This document shows, one piece after another, positions 1-6,326 of a stretch of 8,228 bases of DNA; within the stretch, counting starts at the first letter, position 1; every line of letters starts with the position of its first letter. The position numbers and the translations under genes were made by a program. The notes beneath the pieces were generated by a model. That model was not told the origin of the DNA, made no database searches, and saw only the letters and a program-made list of their open reading frames with translations. The stretch comes from Thermoplasmatota archaeon (GTDB lineage Archaea > Thermoplasmatota > Thermoplasmata > RBG-16-68-12 > JAGMCJ01). The stretch covers positions 1 through 8,228 of the forward strand of contig JAJISH010000306.1 of NCBI GenBank assembly GCA_022848825.1. The letters are read 5' to 3'.

Positions 1-886
1 GGCTGTAGTCCGTAACGTTGTACAAGAAGCTCTGCTCGTACGTATCGGACTTCCTAACGTCCCCGGAAGGTTCCAGATACAGGATGTAGAGGAACTCCAT
101 CAGCATCTTGTATGGTGGCAGTTCGACGACAAACGTGAGCATCTTCGTCTCGTTTGGCTCCAGATCCACTGAGTCAATCTCAGCAGTGTCATTGCGGACG
201 TGGGCTTCCCATCCGAGAGGAAGCCCATCCACAGAGAAAGAAACCGTCTCATTCCAGAGAGACTGGCTGGTGACGTTGATCAGCTGGCTCGCGGATATCA
301 CGGTCTGGCTCACGGAGAGCTGCATGGCGTCCATCCGCTCATCGCTCGCGTCTATCCTCAGTCCCTGCCCAGAAGGCGTGGAGGACCGCGACTCATTCCC
401 CCAGCCGACCGTGATATTGACAGGAACGGAATGCCAGGAGGTCCCATTCCCATTGGAGGCATTGAGAATAAGAGTCACATTCTGTCCGAAGTACGAGAGC
501 GTCTCGTTCTCCTCGAAGGCAGTGAATGCGATCACGTTCTCATCGGTCATATCTCGTGAGAAGTCATAGCATTTGTAGCCGGTCATGTCGACTCTCCTCA
601 TCACTGTGGTCGAGGAATTATGCTCGCAAGCCATTGAGATTACCTGCGACCTCGCGGGTAGCCAGGAGCGGAGAGTGCCGTTGAACTCCGAATCCCCCGT
701 GTTGTTGTAGTAGGCCCTTTCAATTGCAAGGAAAGCAGTGTTGTTCGTCATCTGGACCATGTCGATCTCGTGGAGGTCTACTACGATACTAGCGTCCGGT
801 CCGTCCGCGCTCGCCGTGTGCCATGGCGGGAAGGCCAATGAAGAAAGCAGACCCAACACCACAAGAAATGCACCCGTCCGTCTCAT
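1..886 (-). CDS. Secreted, sequon-rich surface protein (partial, C-terminus off the left edge)
   Basis: I do not recognise a named family. Reading the minus strand from the ATG at 886 gives 295 codons with no stop, running off the left edge. The first 27 residues look like a signal peptide: two Arg, a hydrophobic stretch (AFLVVLGLLSSLAF) and an Ala-Ser-Ala end suggesting cleavage before Asp28. The rest is polar and extracellular-looking, with 15 N-X-S/T sequons in 295 residues and only two cysteines (C87, C106). Residues about 200-258 have the look of an Ig-like/NEW3-type beta domain (NVT..VSFSVDGLPLGWEAHV...LEPNETKMLTF). The ATG overlaps the ccmF stop (ATGA) and GGAGG lies 7 bases upstream within ccmF, so translation is probably coupled. 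The context suggests an envelope protein made with the cytochrome c maturation machinery, but its role is unknown. That it is coding is fairly secure; its function is not. Confidence 0.8.
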   Translation of the reverse strand, partial: MRRTGAFLVVLGLLSSLAFPPWHTASADGPDASIVVDLHEIDMVQMTNNTAFLAIERAYYNNTGDSEFNGTLRSWLPARSQVISMACEHNSSTTVMRRVDMTGYKCYDFSRDMTDENVIAFTAFEENETLSYFGQNVTLILNASNGNGTSWHSVPVNITVGWGNESRSSTPSGQGLRIDASDERMDAMQLSVSQTVISASQLINVTSQSLWNETVSFSVDGLPLGWEAHVRNDTAEIDSVDLEPNETKMLTFVVELPPYKMLMEFLYILYLEPSGDVRKSDTYEQSFLYNVTDYS

Positions 887-3558
887 AAACCGTCCTCCAA
901 CATCTGGAGCTCCCTTTCCAGCATATCCTCGTATTCCCTGTCCTCTCTCGGAGGAGGCTCCTCTTCGGCCTCTTCTCTGTCTCTTATCGGCCAACGGTCA
1001 GAACCGACCCTTGTCACGATGCCCGTTGCCATTATCCAGGCCCCACTCCAGACGAGTCCCACGAGCGGAACGAACTCGACGGCGATCCTGATGGCGCTCA
1101 CACTCGAACTTGAGAACTTCTCGGTGATGTTCTTTTGGGTGTTCACATTGATCCACCCGTCGCTCATCGTGAAGAAACCGATCACTATGAAGTAGACGTC
1201 GACCGCGTGTTCAGAGTGAATGAATACAACGGATGTATATGTGCCACTGCCAGTTGGGTCAGTTGTCCGCCAAACCATTGTCAGGGTCACGGAGGCGATA
1301 TCGCCGCTCGAATCCGAGAGGCGAAGGATCACCTCGACGGTCTCGTACCGTTGATTGAGGTCGGCATCGTATCCTCTCGATTCGGCTATCTCAAACCCGT
1401 ATCCCTCGGGCATCTCTAGGGTCTGGCCTGCAAGCAGGATTTCGTCCCCATGTGTTGAAGGGAGGAACGTGCTCGTGGCATATCCTATGATGAGCAACGC
1501 AGCTCCCACGTGGATGAGATGCGCGCCGGCCGTCATAAGCGGCCTTCTTACTGCCTTGCTCCACGATGTAGATCTGGAGAAGCTCTTCGACTCGATGGCA
1601 ATCAGTGCGAGGGCGATTGCTGAGAGGACGGTGCCTGCAAGGAAGCCGATCGAGAGAATTCCGAGAATCCCGCCAGCAACGGCAAGCCGAATGTCCCCCC
1701 CTCTGAGAGTGCTTATGCCTGCGATGAACGGAACGACCGAGGCCATGAACCCGCCGATCAGCAAGGGAAGGCTGGTCTCGAAGCTCAGGGGGCCCAACCA
1801 GATCCTGGATGGCCCCGACCCCCACATGACCATTCCAAGGATGGATGCGAATATTAGGAACAGGCCCGCGAGCTTTGCGTCTCTGCTCGTGTCCTTCTTC
1901 GACGAGACCTTCACTATCTTGTATCCTGCGGTCGCGAGAATGCCCAAGGAGATGGGGATGTAGACGAAGAAGTATGGGTTGGCGAAGACGACAAACCCAA
2001 AGACGGTTGCGGCGGCTATGAGGCCCACGACGTAGAAGGAGAACCCAGGGCTCACGTGTCCCCACGACAGGCAAAGTATGAGGATCGCGCCAAGCGGGAC
2101 AATGACGAGGGGAAGACGGCTTTCGAAGCTCTCTGGCCTCAGACTGTTTATGCCCTGCATCATGAGGAGGAAGGTCGCCACGAACCAGACGGAGAGAACG
2201 AGAACCGTGACCATCATCCAGGAGTCCGCGGAGAAGATGGGCTTCTTCTCCCTCTCCGCCTCACCCTCCGAGGTCATGACGATCCAGATGAACGGGCCGC
2301 CAACGAGAAGGTAGAGCAGGATCCCGAGGCCGAGCAGCAGATTGCCGAGGCCGAACGCCCTCGATACATCAAAGACGACCGACAGGAATCCCGTCACATC
2401 TAGTGCTATCGGGATGAGAAGTGCCGCAAACACGAGCATGTACGCGTAGCCCACGAACCTGGAGTCCTTCTGGCCTCTCTCTGTCCGCAGGAACCTCCAG
2501 AGGTAGAAGATCAGTCCGATGAGAAGCGCGAAGAGCAACACGGAGAGGAAATAGGCACTCTCTGGCGAGGCTTCGAGGACGTATATGAGTTTGGACGCAG
2601 GGTCGACTGGGACGTCACCGCCGCCGCCCGCAAACGAGTGGACGGACTCGACATAGCCGCTTCTGGTCTCGAACGTGGTGAACAGGACGAGCGAGAAGCT
2701 CAGAATCCCAAGCAAGGGAGCCAAGTTCCCGTAGGACCCCTTCCTCCGGTGCATGAAGGTCGCGTGAAGGAAGGCCGTCAACGCGATCCAGGGGATCAGA
2801 TTCGCCGTCTCGACCGGGTCCCATCCCCAGTAACCGCCCCAGCCGAGGACGGTGTACGCCCAGATGGCGCCGATGACGATGCCGAGACTGATGAACAGCC
2901 AGGACGCACGGCCGAATGTCAGGGCGTCAAACGTCCATCTCTTGTCATTCGATGCGAGAACGGCTATGCTCGCAGCAAACAGAATCCCGCTGAACGCGTA
3001 GGCCGCGAACGTTATGGGGGGATGGATAACCATGAGGGGCGTTTGCAGGAGCGGGTTCAGACCAAACCCGTCTGGTGCGGCAAGGAGGTTCAGGTAAGGC
3101 GTCGGTGCAAACATCTCCAGCCTAAGAACTATGAAGATGAACGTCACGAGCAGGACGCTCTCCGTGAGGAACAGCCAGTCCTGGAATCTCTCCGACGAAC
3201 GCTTCTCCTTCGGTCTGAAGTTCCGTATGGTCACTTGAATGAAAACGAACAGGGAGGCAAAGAACGCCCAAAGGAATATGGACCCCTTGCCACCAGCCCA
3301 GACCCCCGCGAGTTTGTAGAACCACTCGTGATCTGTCGCTGAGTACGAATGCACGTATTCGATGGTCATGTCCGACGCGAGGAAGCCGTACATCAGAAGG
3401 AAGAACGAAGCAGAGACGAGAACGAAGGCGGTCAGTGAGAGGATCCAAGGGATTCTGGAGTCCAGGTCCGGCTTCAGAGAGAGCCTGAGCAGTGTGATGA
3501 TTACCGCAAGAATCCCAACCGCGAAGGCTGCCCATAGTAGAACATCGCCGACATGCAT
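883..3558 (-). CDS. ccmF: Cytochrome c maturation haem-handling protein CcmF
   Basis: This 891-residue polytopic membrane protein belongs to the CcmF/CcmC haem-handling family, which in system I cytochrome c biogenesis passes haem to apocytochrome c on the outer face of the membrane. The WWD-type motif is at 238-257 (LGWGGYWGWDPVETANLIPW). The family's usual histidines all have counterparts: H179 in IHPPITFAAY, H265 before the MHRRKGSYG loop, H307 in SVHSFAGG and H680/H683 in GAHLIHVGAALLIIGY. The N-terminal block at 68-97 (YVHSYS...YKLAGVWAGGKGSIFLW) is also typical. Bacterial CcmF is usually about 640-660 residues, so this one is long, with extra hydrophobic segments around 370-650. It ends in a charged, Glu/Arg-rich tail (857-891) that is probably cytoplasmic. 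The ATG at 3558 is supported by GAGG 7 bases upstream. The gene overlaps the next one by ATGA. No ccmA, B, C, E or H is visible here. Confidence 0.93.
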   Translation of the reverse strand: MHVGDVLLWAAFAVGILAVIITLLRLSLKPDLDSRIPWILSLTAFVLVSASFFLLMYGFLASDMTIEYVHSYSATDHEWFYKLAGVWAGGKGSIFLWAFFASLFVFIQVTIRNFRPKEKRSSERFQDWLFLTESVLLVTFIFIVLRLEMFAPTPYLNLLAAPDGFGLNPLLQTPLMVIHPPITFAAYAFSGILFAASIAVLASNDKRWTFDALTFGRASWLFISLGIVIGAIWAYTVLGWGGYWGWDPVETANLIPWIALTAFLHATFMHRRKGSYGNLAPLLGILSFSLVLFTTFETRSGYVESVHSFAGGGGDVPVDPASKLIYVLEASPESAYFLSVLLFALLIGLIFYLWRFLRTERGQKDSRFVGYAYMLVFAALLIPIALDVTGFLSVVFDVSRAFGLGNLLLGLGILLYLLVGGPFIWIVMTSEGEAEREKKPIFSADSWMMVTVLVLSVWFVATFLLMMQGINSLRPESFESRLPLVIVPLGAILILCLSWGHVSPGFSFYVVGLIAAATVFGFVVFANPYFFVYIPISLGILATAGYKIVKVSSKKDTSRDAKLAGLFLIFASILGMVMWGSGPSRIWLGPLSFETSLPLLIGGFMASVVPFIAGISTLRGGDIRLAVAGGILGILSIGFLAGTVLSAIALALIAIESKSFSRSTSWSKAVRRPLMTAGAHLIHVGAALLIIGYATSTFLPSTHGDEILLAGQTLEMPEGYGFEIAESRGYDADLNQRYETVEVILRLSDSSGDIASVTLTMVWRTTDPTGSGTYTSVVFIHSEHAVDVYFIVIGFFTMSDGWINVNTQKNITEKFSSSSVSAIRIAVEFVPLVGLVWSGAWIMATGIVTRVGSDRWPIRDREEAEEEPPPREDREYEDMLERELQMLEDGL
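894..898 (-). promoter_or_regulatory. Ribosome binding site inside the ccmF 3' end
   Basis: On the minus strand GGAGG (898 to 894) lies 7 bases before the ATG at 886, within the last codons of ccmF. It fixes the start of the downstream secreted-protein gene and, with the ATGA overlap at 886-883, points to translational coupling. Confidence 0.7.
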
Positions 3559-3565
3559 CCGTTAT

Positions 3566-3569
3566 CCTC
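3566..3569 (-). promoter_or_regulatory. Ribosome binding site of ccmF
   Basis: Minus-strand GAGG (3569 to 3566) lies 7 bases before the ATG at 3558 and supports that start. Confidence 0.55.
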
Positions 3570-3665
3570 GTGTGTTCTCGGGTTTCCGTCTTCCCTTTCG
3601 TTCGTCCCGCTCTGTCAACATGAACGCCCGCTGCCTCAAACGATGAAACGCAGCGCCTTCTTCGA

Positions 3666-3674
3666 GTTTATACT
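3666..3674 (-). promoter_or_regulatory. Putative TATA box for ccmF
   Basis: The minus strand reads AGTATAAAC here, a good archaeal TATA-like element. Transcription would start near 3644, giving an untranslated leader of roughly 85 bases that holds the ccmF ribosome binding site. The same A+T-rich patch reads TTTATAC on the plus strand and is followed by TATTTTAAC (3682-3690), so it may serve both directions. This is inferred from motif and position only. Confidence 0.45.
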
Positions 3675-3782
3675 TGGCTCCTATTTTAACATTGCGAGAT
3701 ACTGGAACTGTCCTGGCTGGCACAAGAGGCTGTCATGGGAATCACCTTCAGTCGGAGGACGATTGGCTGCAACCCATCCAGT

Positions 3783-3797
3783 GAAAAGGCTAATATC
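3783..3797 (+). promoter_or_regulatory. Putative BRE/TATA element before the metallopeptidase-like gene
   Basis: The stretch gaaaaggctaatatc has a purine-rich BRE-like start and a TATA-like taatat whose first T (3791) lies 31 bases before the ATG at 3822. The CBS gene, tRNA-Val and copA have similar boxes 30-33 bases before their starts. It supports a leaderless transcript starting at or near 3822. Confidence 0.45.
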
Positions 3798-3821
3798 TCG
3801 GACCAGCGGATGTATATTCAG

Positions 3822-4322
3822 ATGATGGGCTATTCCGATGAACTGGAGGCGACGAAGGGTCTCCCTGACATATTCGAGCTCGTGAAGAAGGCAGTTGAGC
3901 TGGAGCTTGGGAAGACGAGAGCCGGTCTGATGCTCGGTCTCTCCGAGCTCGGCGGGACGCGCTCCGGCTGGATTGGCGCGTATTACCCGGTGTCATCCAA
4001 CATCATAGTCATGAACAAGACATCCCTCAGGCTGATCGAGAACACGAACCCATCACTGCTCAAGTCCTATTCATTCCACATACTGCTTCACGAGTACCTG
4101 CACACGATTGGGATAATCGATGAGAAGAAGACACGCTTGAAGGCCGTGGAGATCAGCAGGAAGTTGTTCGGACCCGATCATCCGACGACAAAGATGGCCG
4201 AGGACATCACGAAGTTCTTTGATTACATCGTGTATCCGGTTTTCGGCTGGATTCCACCGAAGCAGTCGGAGCTTGAACTCGTTGAGGGCTTCGACAGGTC
4301 AAGCGTGACCTACATCACGTAG
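3822..4322 (+). CDS. Small HExxHxxGxxD metallopeptidase-like protein, unrecognised family
   Basis: This protein has 166 residues from the ATG at 3822. Its key feature is LLHEYLHTIGIID: His90 and His94 with Glu91 make a zincin HExxH, and the following Gly and Asp complete HExxHxxGxxD, the metzincin-type spacing with Asp as possible third zinc ligand. The N-terminal half (FELVKKAVELELGKTRAGLMLGLSELG) looks helical. No signal peptide or clear membrane segment is seen, so it is probably cytoplasmic. It could be a small archaeal protease or a catalytically inactive zincin fold, and its substrate is unknown. The start is uncertain. A TATA-like box 31 bases upstream favours leaderless starts at 3822 or 3825. 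ATG 3810 is in frame, and ATG 3735 (195 residues) has AAGAGG 5 bases upstream. The next gene's promoter begins right after this stop codon. Confidence 0.75.
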   Translation: MMGYSDELEATKGLPDIFELVKKAVELELGKTRAGLMLGLSELGGTRSGWIGAYYPVSSNIIVMNKTSLRLIENTNPSLLKSYSFHILLHEYLHTIGIIDEKKTRLKAVEISRKLFGPDHPTTKMAEDITKFFDYIVYPVFGWIPPKQSELELVEGFDRSSVTYIT

Positions 4323-4327
4323 TTTCG

Positions 4328-4340
4328 GGAAGCTTTATTT
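4328..4340 (+). promoter_or_regulatory. Putative BRE/TATA promoter of the CBS gene
   Basis: The sequence ggaagctttattt sits directly after the previous stop codon (TAG at 4320-4322). The TTTATT begins at 4334, 30 bases before the ATG at 4364, the geometry expected for an archaeal leaderless transcript. It separates the CBS/zinc-finger pair from the upstream gene. Confidence 0.6.
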
Positions 4341-4363
4341 CGGTCCGTGCCATCCCAGTGCAC

Positions 4364-4753
4364 ATGTTGCGAATCGGGGAGGTTATGAAGAAGAACATCG
4401 TCACGATCGATGAGAATGGAACGATTGACGAGGCCTGTACGCTCATGGGGGAGAAACACATAGGAAGTCTTGTCGTCACTCGGGACGGGAAGCCGGTCGG
4501 GATTTTCACGGAGAGGGATTTCCTGTCTAAGGTCGTGTGCGCGGGAGCTGATGCATGCAAATTGAAGGTGTCCAAGTACATGTCCGAACCGCTCATAACG
4601 GTGAACCAGCGATTCACCGTAAGGGAGGCGGCCAGGATAATGAAGGACATGAAGACAAAGCGACTTCTGGTCGCAGACGGAGAGGAGATCGTGGGCATCT
4701 TCACAGCTGCGGACCTTGTCGAAGTGATAGCTGAGACACCTTTCGATTTCTAG
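4364..4753 (+). CDS. Two-CBS-domain regulatory protein
   Basis: This 129-residue protein consists almost entirely of a tandem CBS (Bateman) module. CBS1 covers about 7-58 (VMKKNIVTID...IGSLVVTRDGKPVGIFTERD) and CBS2 about 70-122 (VSKYMSEPLITV...KRLLVADGEEIVGIFTAADL). Both repeats keep the hydrophobic-GIFT-x-x-D signature. Such modules usually bind adenine nucleotides or related ligands and act as energy or ligand sensors; which ligand binds here cannot be told. It has no fused effector domain. The next gene, 13 bases downstream, encodes a zinc-finger protein and is probably its partner. The ATG at 4364 is preferred because the TATA-like box lies 30 bases upstream; an in-frame GTG at 4358 would add only Met-His. 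The family assignment is strong; the biological role is inferred. Confidence 0.92.
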   Translation: MLRIGEVMKKNIVTIDENGTIDEACTLMGEKHIGSLVVTRDGKPVGIFTERDFLSKVVCAGADACKLKVSKYMSEPLITVNQRFTVREAARIMKDMKTKRLLVADGEEIVGIFTAADLVEVIAETPFDF

Positions 4754-4756
4754 GAG
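4753..4756 (+). promoter_or_regulatory. Ribosome binding site of the zinc-finger gene
   Basis: GGAG overlaps the last base of the CBS stop codon and lies 10 bases before the ATG at 4767. With no promoter-like sequence in the 13-base gap, it suggests cotranscription of the two genes. Confidence 0.45.
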
Positions 4757-4766
4757 CAATGAGACC

Positions 4767-4979
4767 ATGGAAAAAGTAGTGTGCGAGATTTGCGGCAAGC
4801 AATTCGAGATGAGCGAGTACGAGAAGAAGCTCAGGAAGTGCCAGTGGTGTGGGAAGACCATCTGTTTTGACTGCACACATTATATGGTCTCGAAGAATGC
4901 GGGGCTCCACAAGGACAACAACGACGTGATACGTGTCTGCACGGAGTGCCAACCCAATGTCAAAGAACAGGCCGATTGA
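4767..4979 (+). CDS. Eight-cysteine, FYVE-like/treble-clef zinc-finger small protein
   Basis: This 70-residue protein has four CxxC pairs: C6/C9, C25/C28, C33/C36 and C58/C61, a pattern of CX2C-X15-CX2C-X4-CX2C-X21-CX2C. It could bind two zinc ions in a cross-brace. The spacing and flanking residues recall FYVE-type fingers: LRKCQWCGKTICFDC sits where FYVE domains have their basic HHCRxCG segment, and RVCTEC matches the usual RVCxxC end. The HH of the lipid-binding motif is missing, so phosphoinositide binding is unlikely, and a protein- or nucleic-acid-binding role is more probable. It follows the CBS gene by 13 bases. Archaeal proteins that fuse a CBS pair to a zinc-ribbon-like domain are known (for example TA0289 of Thermoplasma), so this may be the separate effector half of such a pair. 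It is real by composition and context; its function is unknown. Confidence 0.8.
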   Translation: MEKVVCEICGKQFEMSEYEKKLRKCQWCGKTICFDCTHYMVSKNAGLHKDNNDVIRVCTECQPNVKEQAD

Positions 4980-5016
4980 ATCTCTTTCGACAACGGTCCT
5001 CCATCGCTTCACGGGT

Positions 5017-6105
5017 CTAGCCCGAGAGCTCGGCCATGACCTGCGGGAATGCGCGAGCGAACTTCTGGCACTCCTCCTCAGGAAGGGAGAACGAGGTCCT
5101 GACGAACCTGTCACCGAACCGCTTGCTCACGTAGTTGCCGGCTCTCAAGAAGATGCCATGCTCGAGCAGGAGCTTCTCCTGGACCTTCTCCGGGTCCGCG
5201 CCGGTGTTGCCGATGTCGATTATGAACATGTTCGTGTATGACGGATAGACTGGAAGGAAGACCCCGGGGATCCTCTCCACAGCTTCCTTGATCGTCGCCT
5301 GGTTCCTCCTGCAGATGTGGACGATGCCCGATATCCACTGGTCCTTCGTCTGGAGAGCGGCAAGGGCCGCCCTCTGTGCAAGGATGTTGACGGAAAGCGG
5401 GTTGACGTTGTATTTCACAAAGGACTTCATCAGCTCGGGCTCAGCCAGGGCAGCCCCGATCCTCAATCCCGCCATGCCGCAATTCTTCGAGAAGCTGTAC
5501 ACCAGTATCGACTTCTCCGGGTAGTAGTCCGACGTGACGTGATGGTCGTCCGAGAAGTCTCGGTACGTGATGTCGTCCAGGAGGTACAGGTCGTTGTCCT
5601 GCGCTATCTCCGAGATCGCTCTCACCTCGTCGCCCGTGTACGCCGTCCCCAAGGGGTTGATCGGGTCTATCAGGAGGATCATCTTCGTTTTCTTCGTTAT
5701 TGCCTCGTTCACCCGCTCAGGCGTCATCTTCCACGGATCGGAGTATATCGGCATCTCGATCGTCTTGGCGTTGCAGAGGCTGACCTGATGATGGATGGGC
5801 AGGAAGCTCGGGTCCGACGCGACGACCTCGTCTCCTCGCCTGAGAAGCGCTCTCGTTATGACGTAGAGGGCCTCGATTCCGCCGTTGGCCATGAGAACGT
5901 CGTAATGGGGGGCGCCCACGTCCTCCTTCAGAGCCTCTGGAAGCCCGAAGAGACCGTTCTTGTAGGGGTACAGGGCGTATTCCCTTCTCCGGACCGCCTC
6001 GTTGAGGGCCTCTTGTATCGCCGGGGTCGTGGAGAGGGTGTTCGTGTTCTGACTCATCCAAATGATCCTGTCTCTGTTCTGGTGGGAATAGAGGAATGGT
6101 TCCAT
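5017..6105 (-). CDS. PLP-dependent class I/II (fold type I) aminotransferase
   Basis: The product is 362 residues from the ATG at 6105, a normal length for the family. The fold-type-I landmarks appear in order (numbered from this start): NGGIEAL at 74-80 for phosphate binding, DPSF at 98-101, DPINPLG at 147-153 with the conserved Asn150, DDITYRDF at 177-184 with Asp178 (pyridine nitrogen) and Tyr181, SFSKNCGMAGLRIG at 204-217 with Lys207 as Schiff-base lysine, and RFVRTSF with Arg336 for the substrate carboxylate. It should transfer amino groups between an amino acid and a 2-oxo acid in the cytosol. The substrate cannot be fixed from sequence; aspartate/aromatic-type and histidinol-phosphate-type relatives are all possible. 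An in-frame GTG at 6132 would add 9 residues, but AGGTGA 5 bases before ATG 6105 favours the shorter form. It is convergent with the zinc-finger gene, 37 bases apart. Confidence 0.9.
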   Translation of the reverse strand: MEPFLYSHQNRDRIIWMSQNTNTLSTTPAIQEALNEAVRRREYALYPYKNGLFGLPEALKEDVGAPHYDVLMANGGIEALYVITRALLRRGDEVVASDPSFLPIHHQVSLCNAKTIEMPIYSDPWKMTPERVNEAITKKTKMILLIDPINPLGTAYTGDEVRAISEIAQDNDLYLLDDITYRDFSDDHHVTSDYYPEKSILVYSFSKNCGMAGLRIGAALAEPELMKSFVKYNVNPLSVNILAQRAALAALQTKDQWISGIVHICRRNQATIKEAVERIPGVFLPVYPSYTNMFIIDIGNTGADPEKVQEKLLLEHGIFLRAGNYVSKRFGDRFVRTSFSLPEEECQKFARAFPQVMAELSG

Positions 6106-6110
6106 GTTAC

Positions 6111-6116
6111 TCACCT
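6111..6116 (-). promoter_or_regulatory. Ribosome binding site deciding the aminotransferase start
   Basis: Minus-strand AGGTGA (6116 to 6111) lies 5 bases before the ATG at 6105 and argues for this start over the upstream in-frame GTG at 6132. Confidence 0.55.
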
Positions 6117-6145
6117 GCTCTGGCAAGCACACGGAATCACTTCGA

Positions 6146-6153
6146 ATCTAAAT
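6146..6153 (-). promoter_or_regulatory. Putative TATA box of the aminotransferase gene
   Basis: The minus strand reads ATTTAGAT here. A start of transcription about 26 bases on (near 6124) gives a short leader of about 19 bases that contains the ribosome binding site. The assignment rests on motif and spacing only. Confidence 0.4.
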
Positions 6154-6224
6154 CCTTTGCGGTGAAAACATCGGGACAACACACTCAGAAAGACACAAAC
6201 AGAGCTTCAAGAGAAGCAAATAAC

Positions 6225-6233
6225 AGAATATAG
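6225..6233 (+). promoter_or_regulatory. Possible TATA box of the thioredoxin-like gene
   Basis: The AATATA at 6227-6232, in an A-rich stretch, is the best TATA-like element upstream of the thioredoxin-like gene. It would give a leader of about 70 bases. It is weak and shown only as the best candidate in the divergent region 6106-6326. Confidence 0.25.
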
Positions 6234-6312
6234 GACTTCAGTCAATCCCTTGAGAACTGAGACCTAGGATATGGAGGATTCCAAGAGGACAGTTTGCAGA
6301 GTCACGAGAGAA

Positions 6313-6318
6313 GAGGTG
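6313..6318 (+). promoter_or_regulatory. Ribosome binding site of the thioredoxin-like gene
   Basis: GAGGTG lies 8 bases before the ATG at 6327 and supports that start over the internal Met20 (6384). Confidence 0.55.
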
Positions 6319-6326
6319 CTTGAAGA

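Larger units (their letters stand above)
3559..3821. other. Divergent intergenic region between ccmF and the metallopeptidase-like gene
   Basis: These 263 bases separate two divergently transcribed genes. They hold a central A+T-rich patch (3666-3690) with promoter-like elements on both strands, the ccmF leader, and a second promoter-like element at 3783-3797 next to the plus-strand gene. No convincing gene was seen, apart from a possible 5' extension of the plus-strand gene starting at 3735. Confidence 0.6.

Noticed and set aside
2638..3342. Long plus-strand open frame (234 codons) opposite ccmF
   Set aside because: It is antisense to a clear CcmF with conserved motifs, and its composition (Glu/Arg/Gly/Asp-rich, no domain) is what the opposite strand of such a gene gives.
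3562..3621. 19-codon open frame in the ccmF leader (minus strand), ending just before the ccmF ribosome binding site
   Set aside because: A regulatory upstream frame is conceivable, but it has no ribosome binding site of its own and no recognisable leader-peptide signature.
4310..4876. Minus-strand open frame of 188 codons
   Set aside because: It lies opposite the CBS gene and the start of the zinc-finger gene, both of which have strong family signatures.
5317..6165. Plus-strand open frame of 282 codons
   Set aside because: It is antisense to the aminotransferase, which has every expected PLP-enzyme motif; the product is Arg/Val/Asp-rich and domainless.
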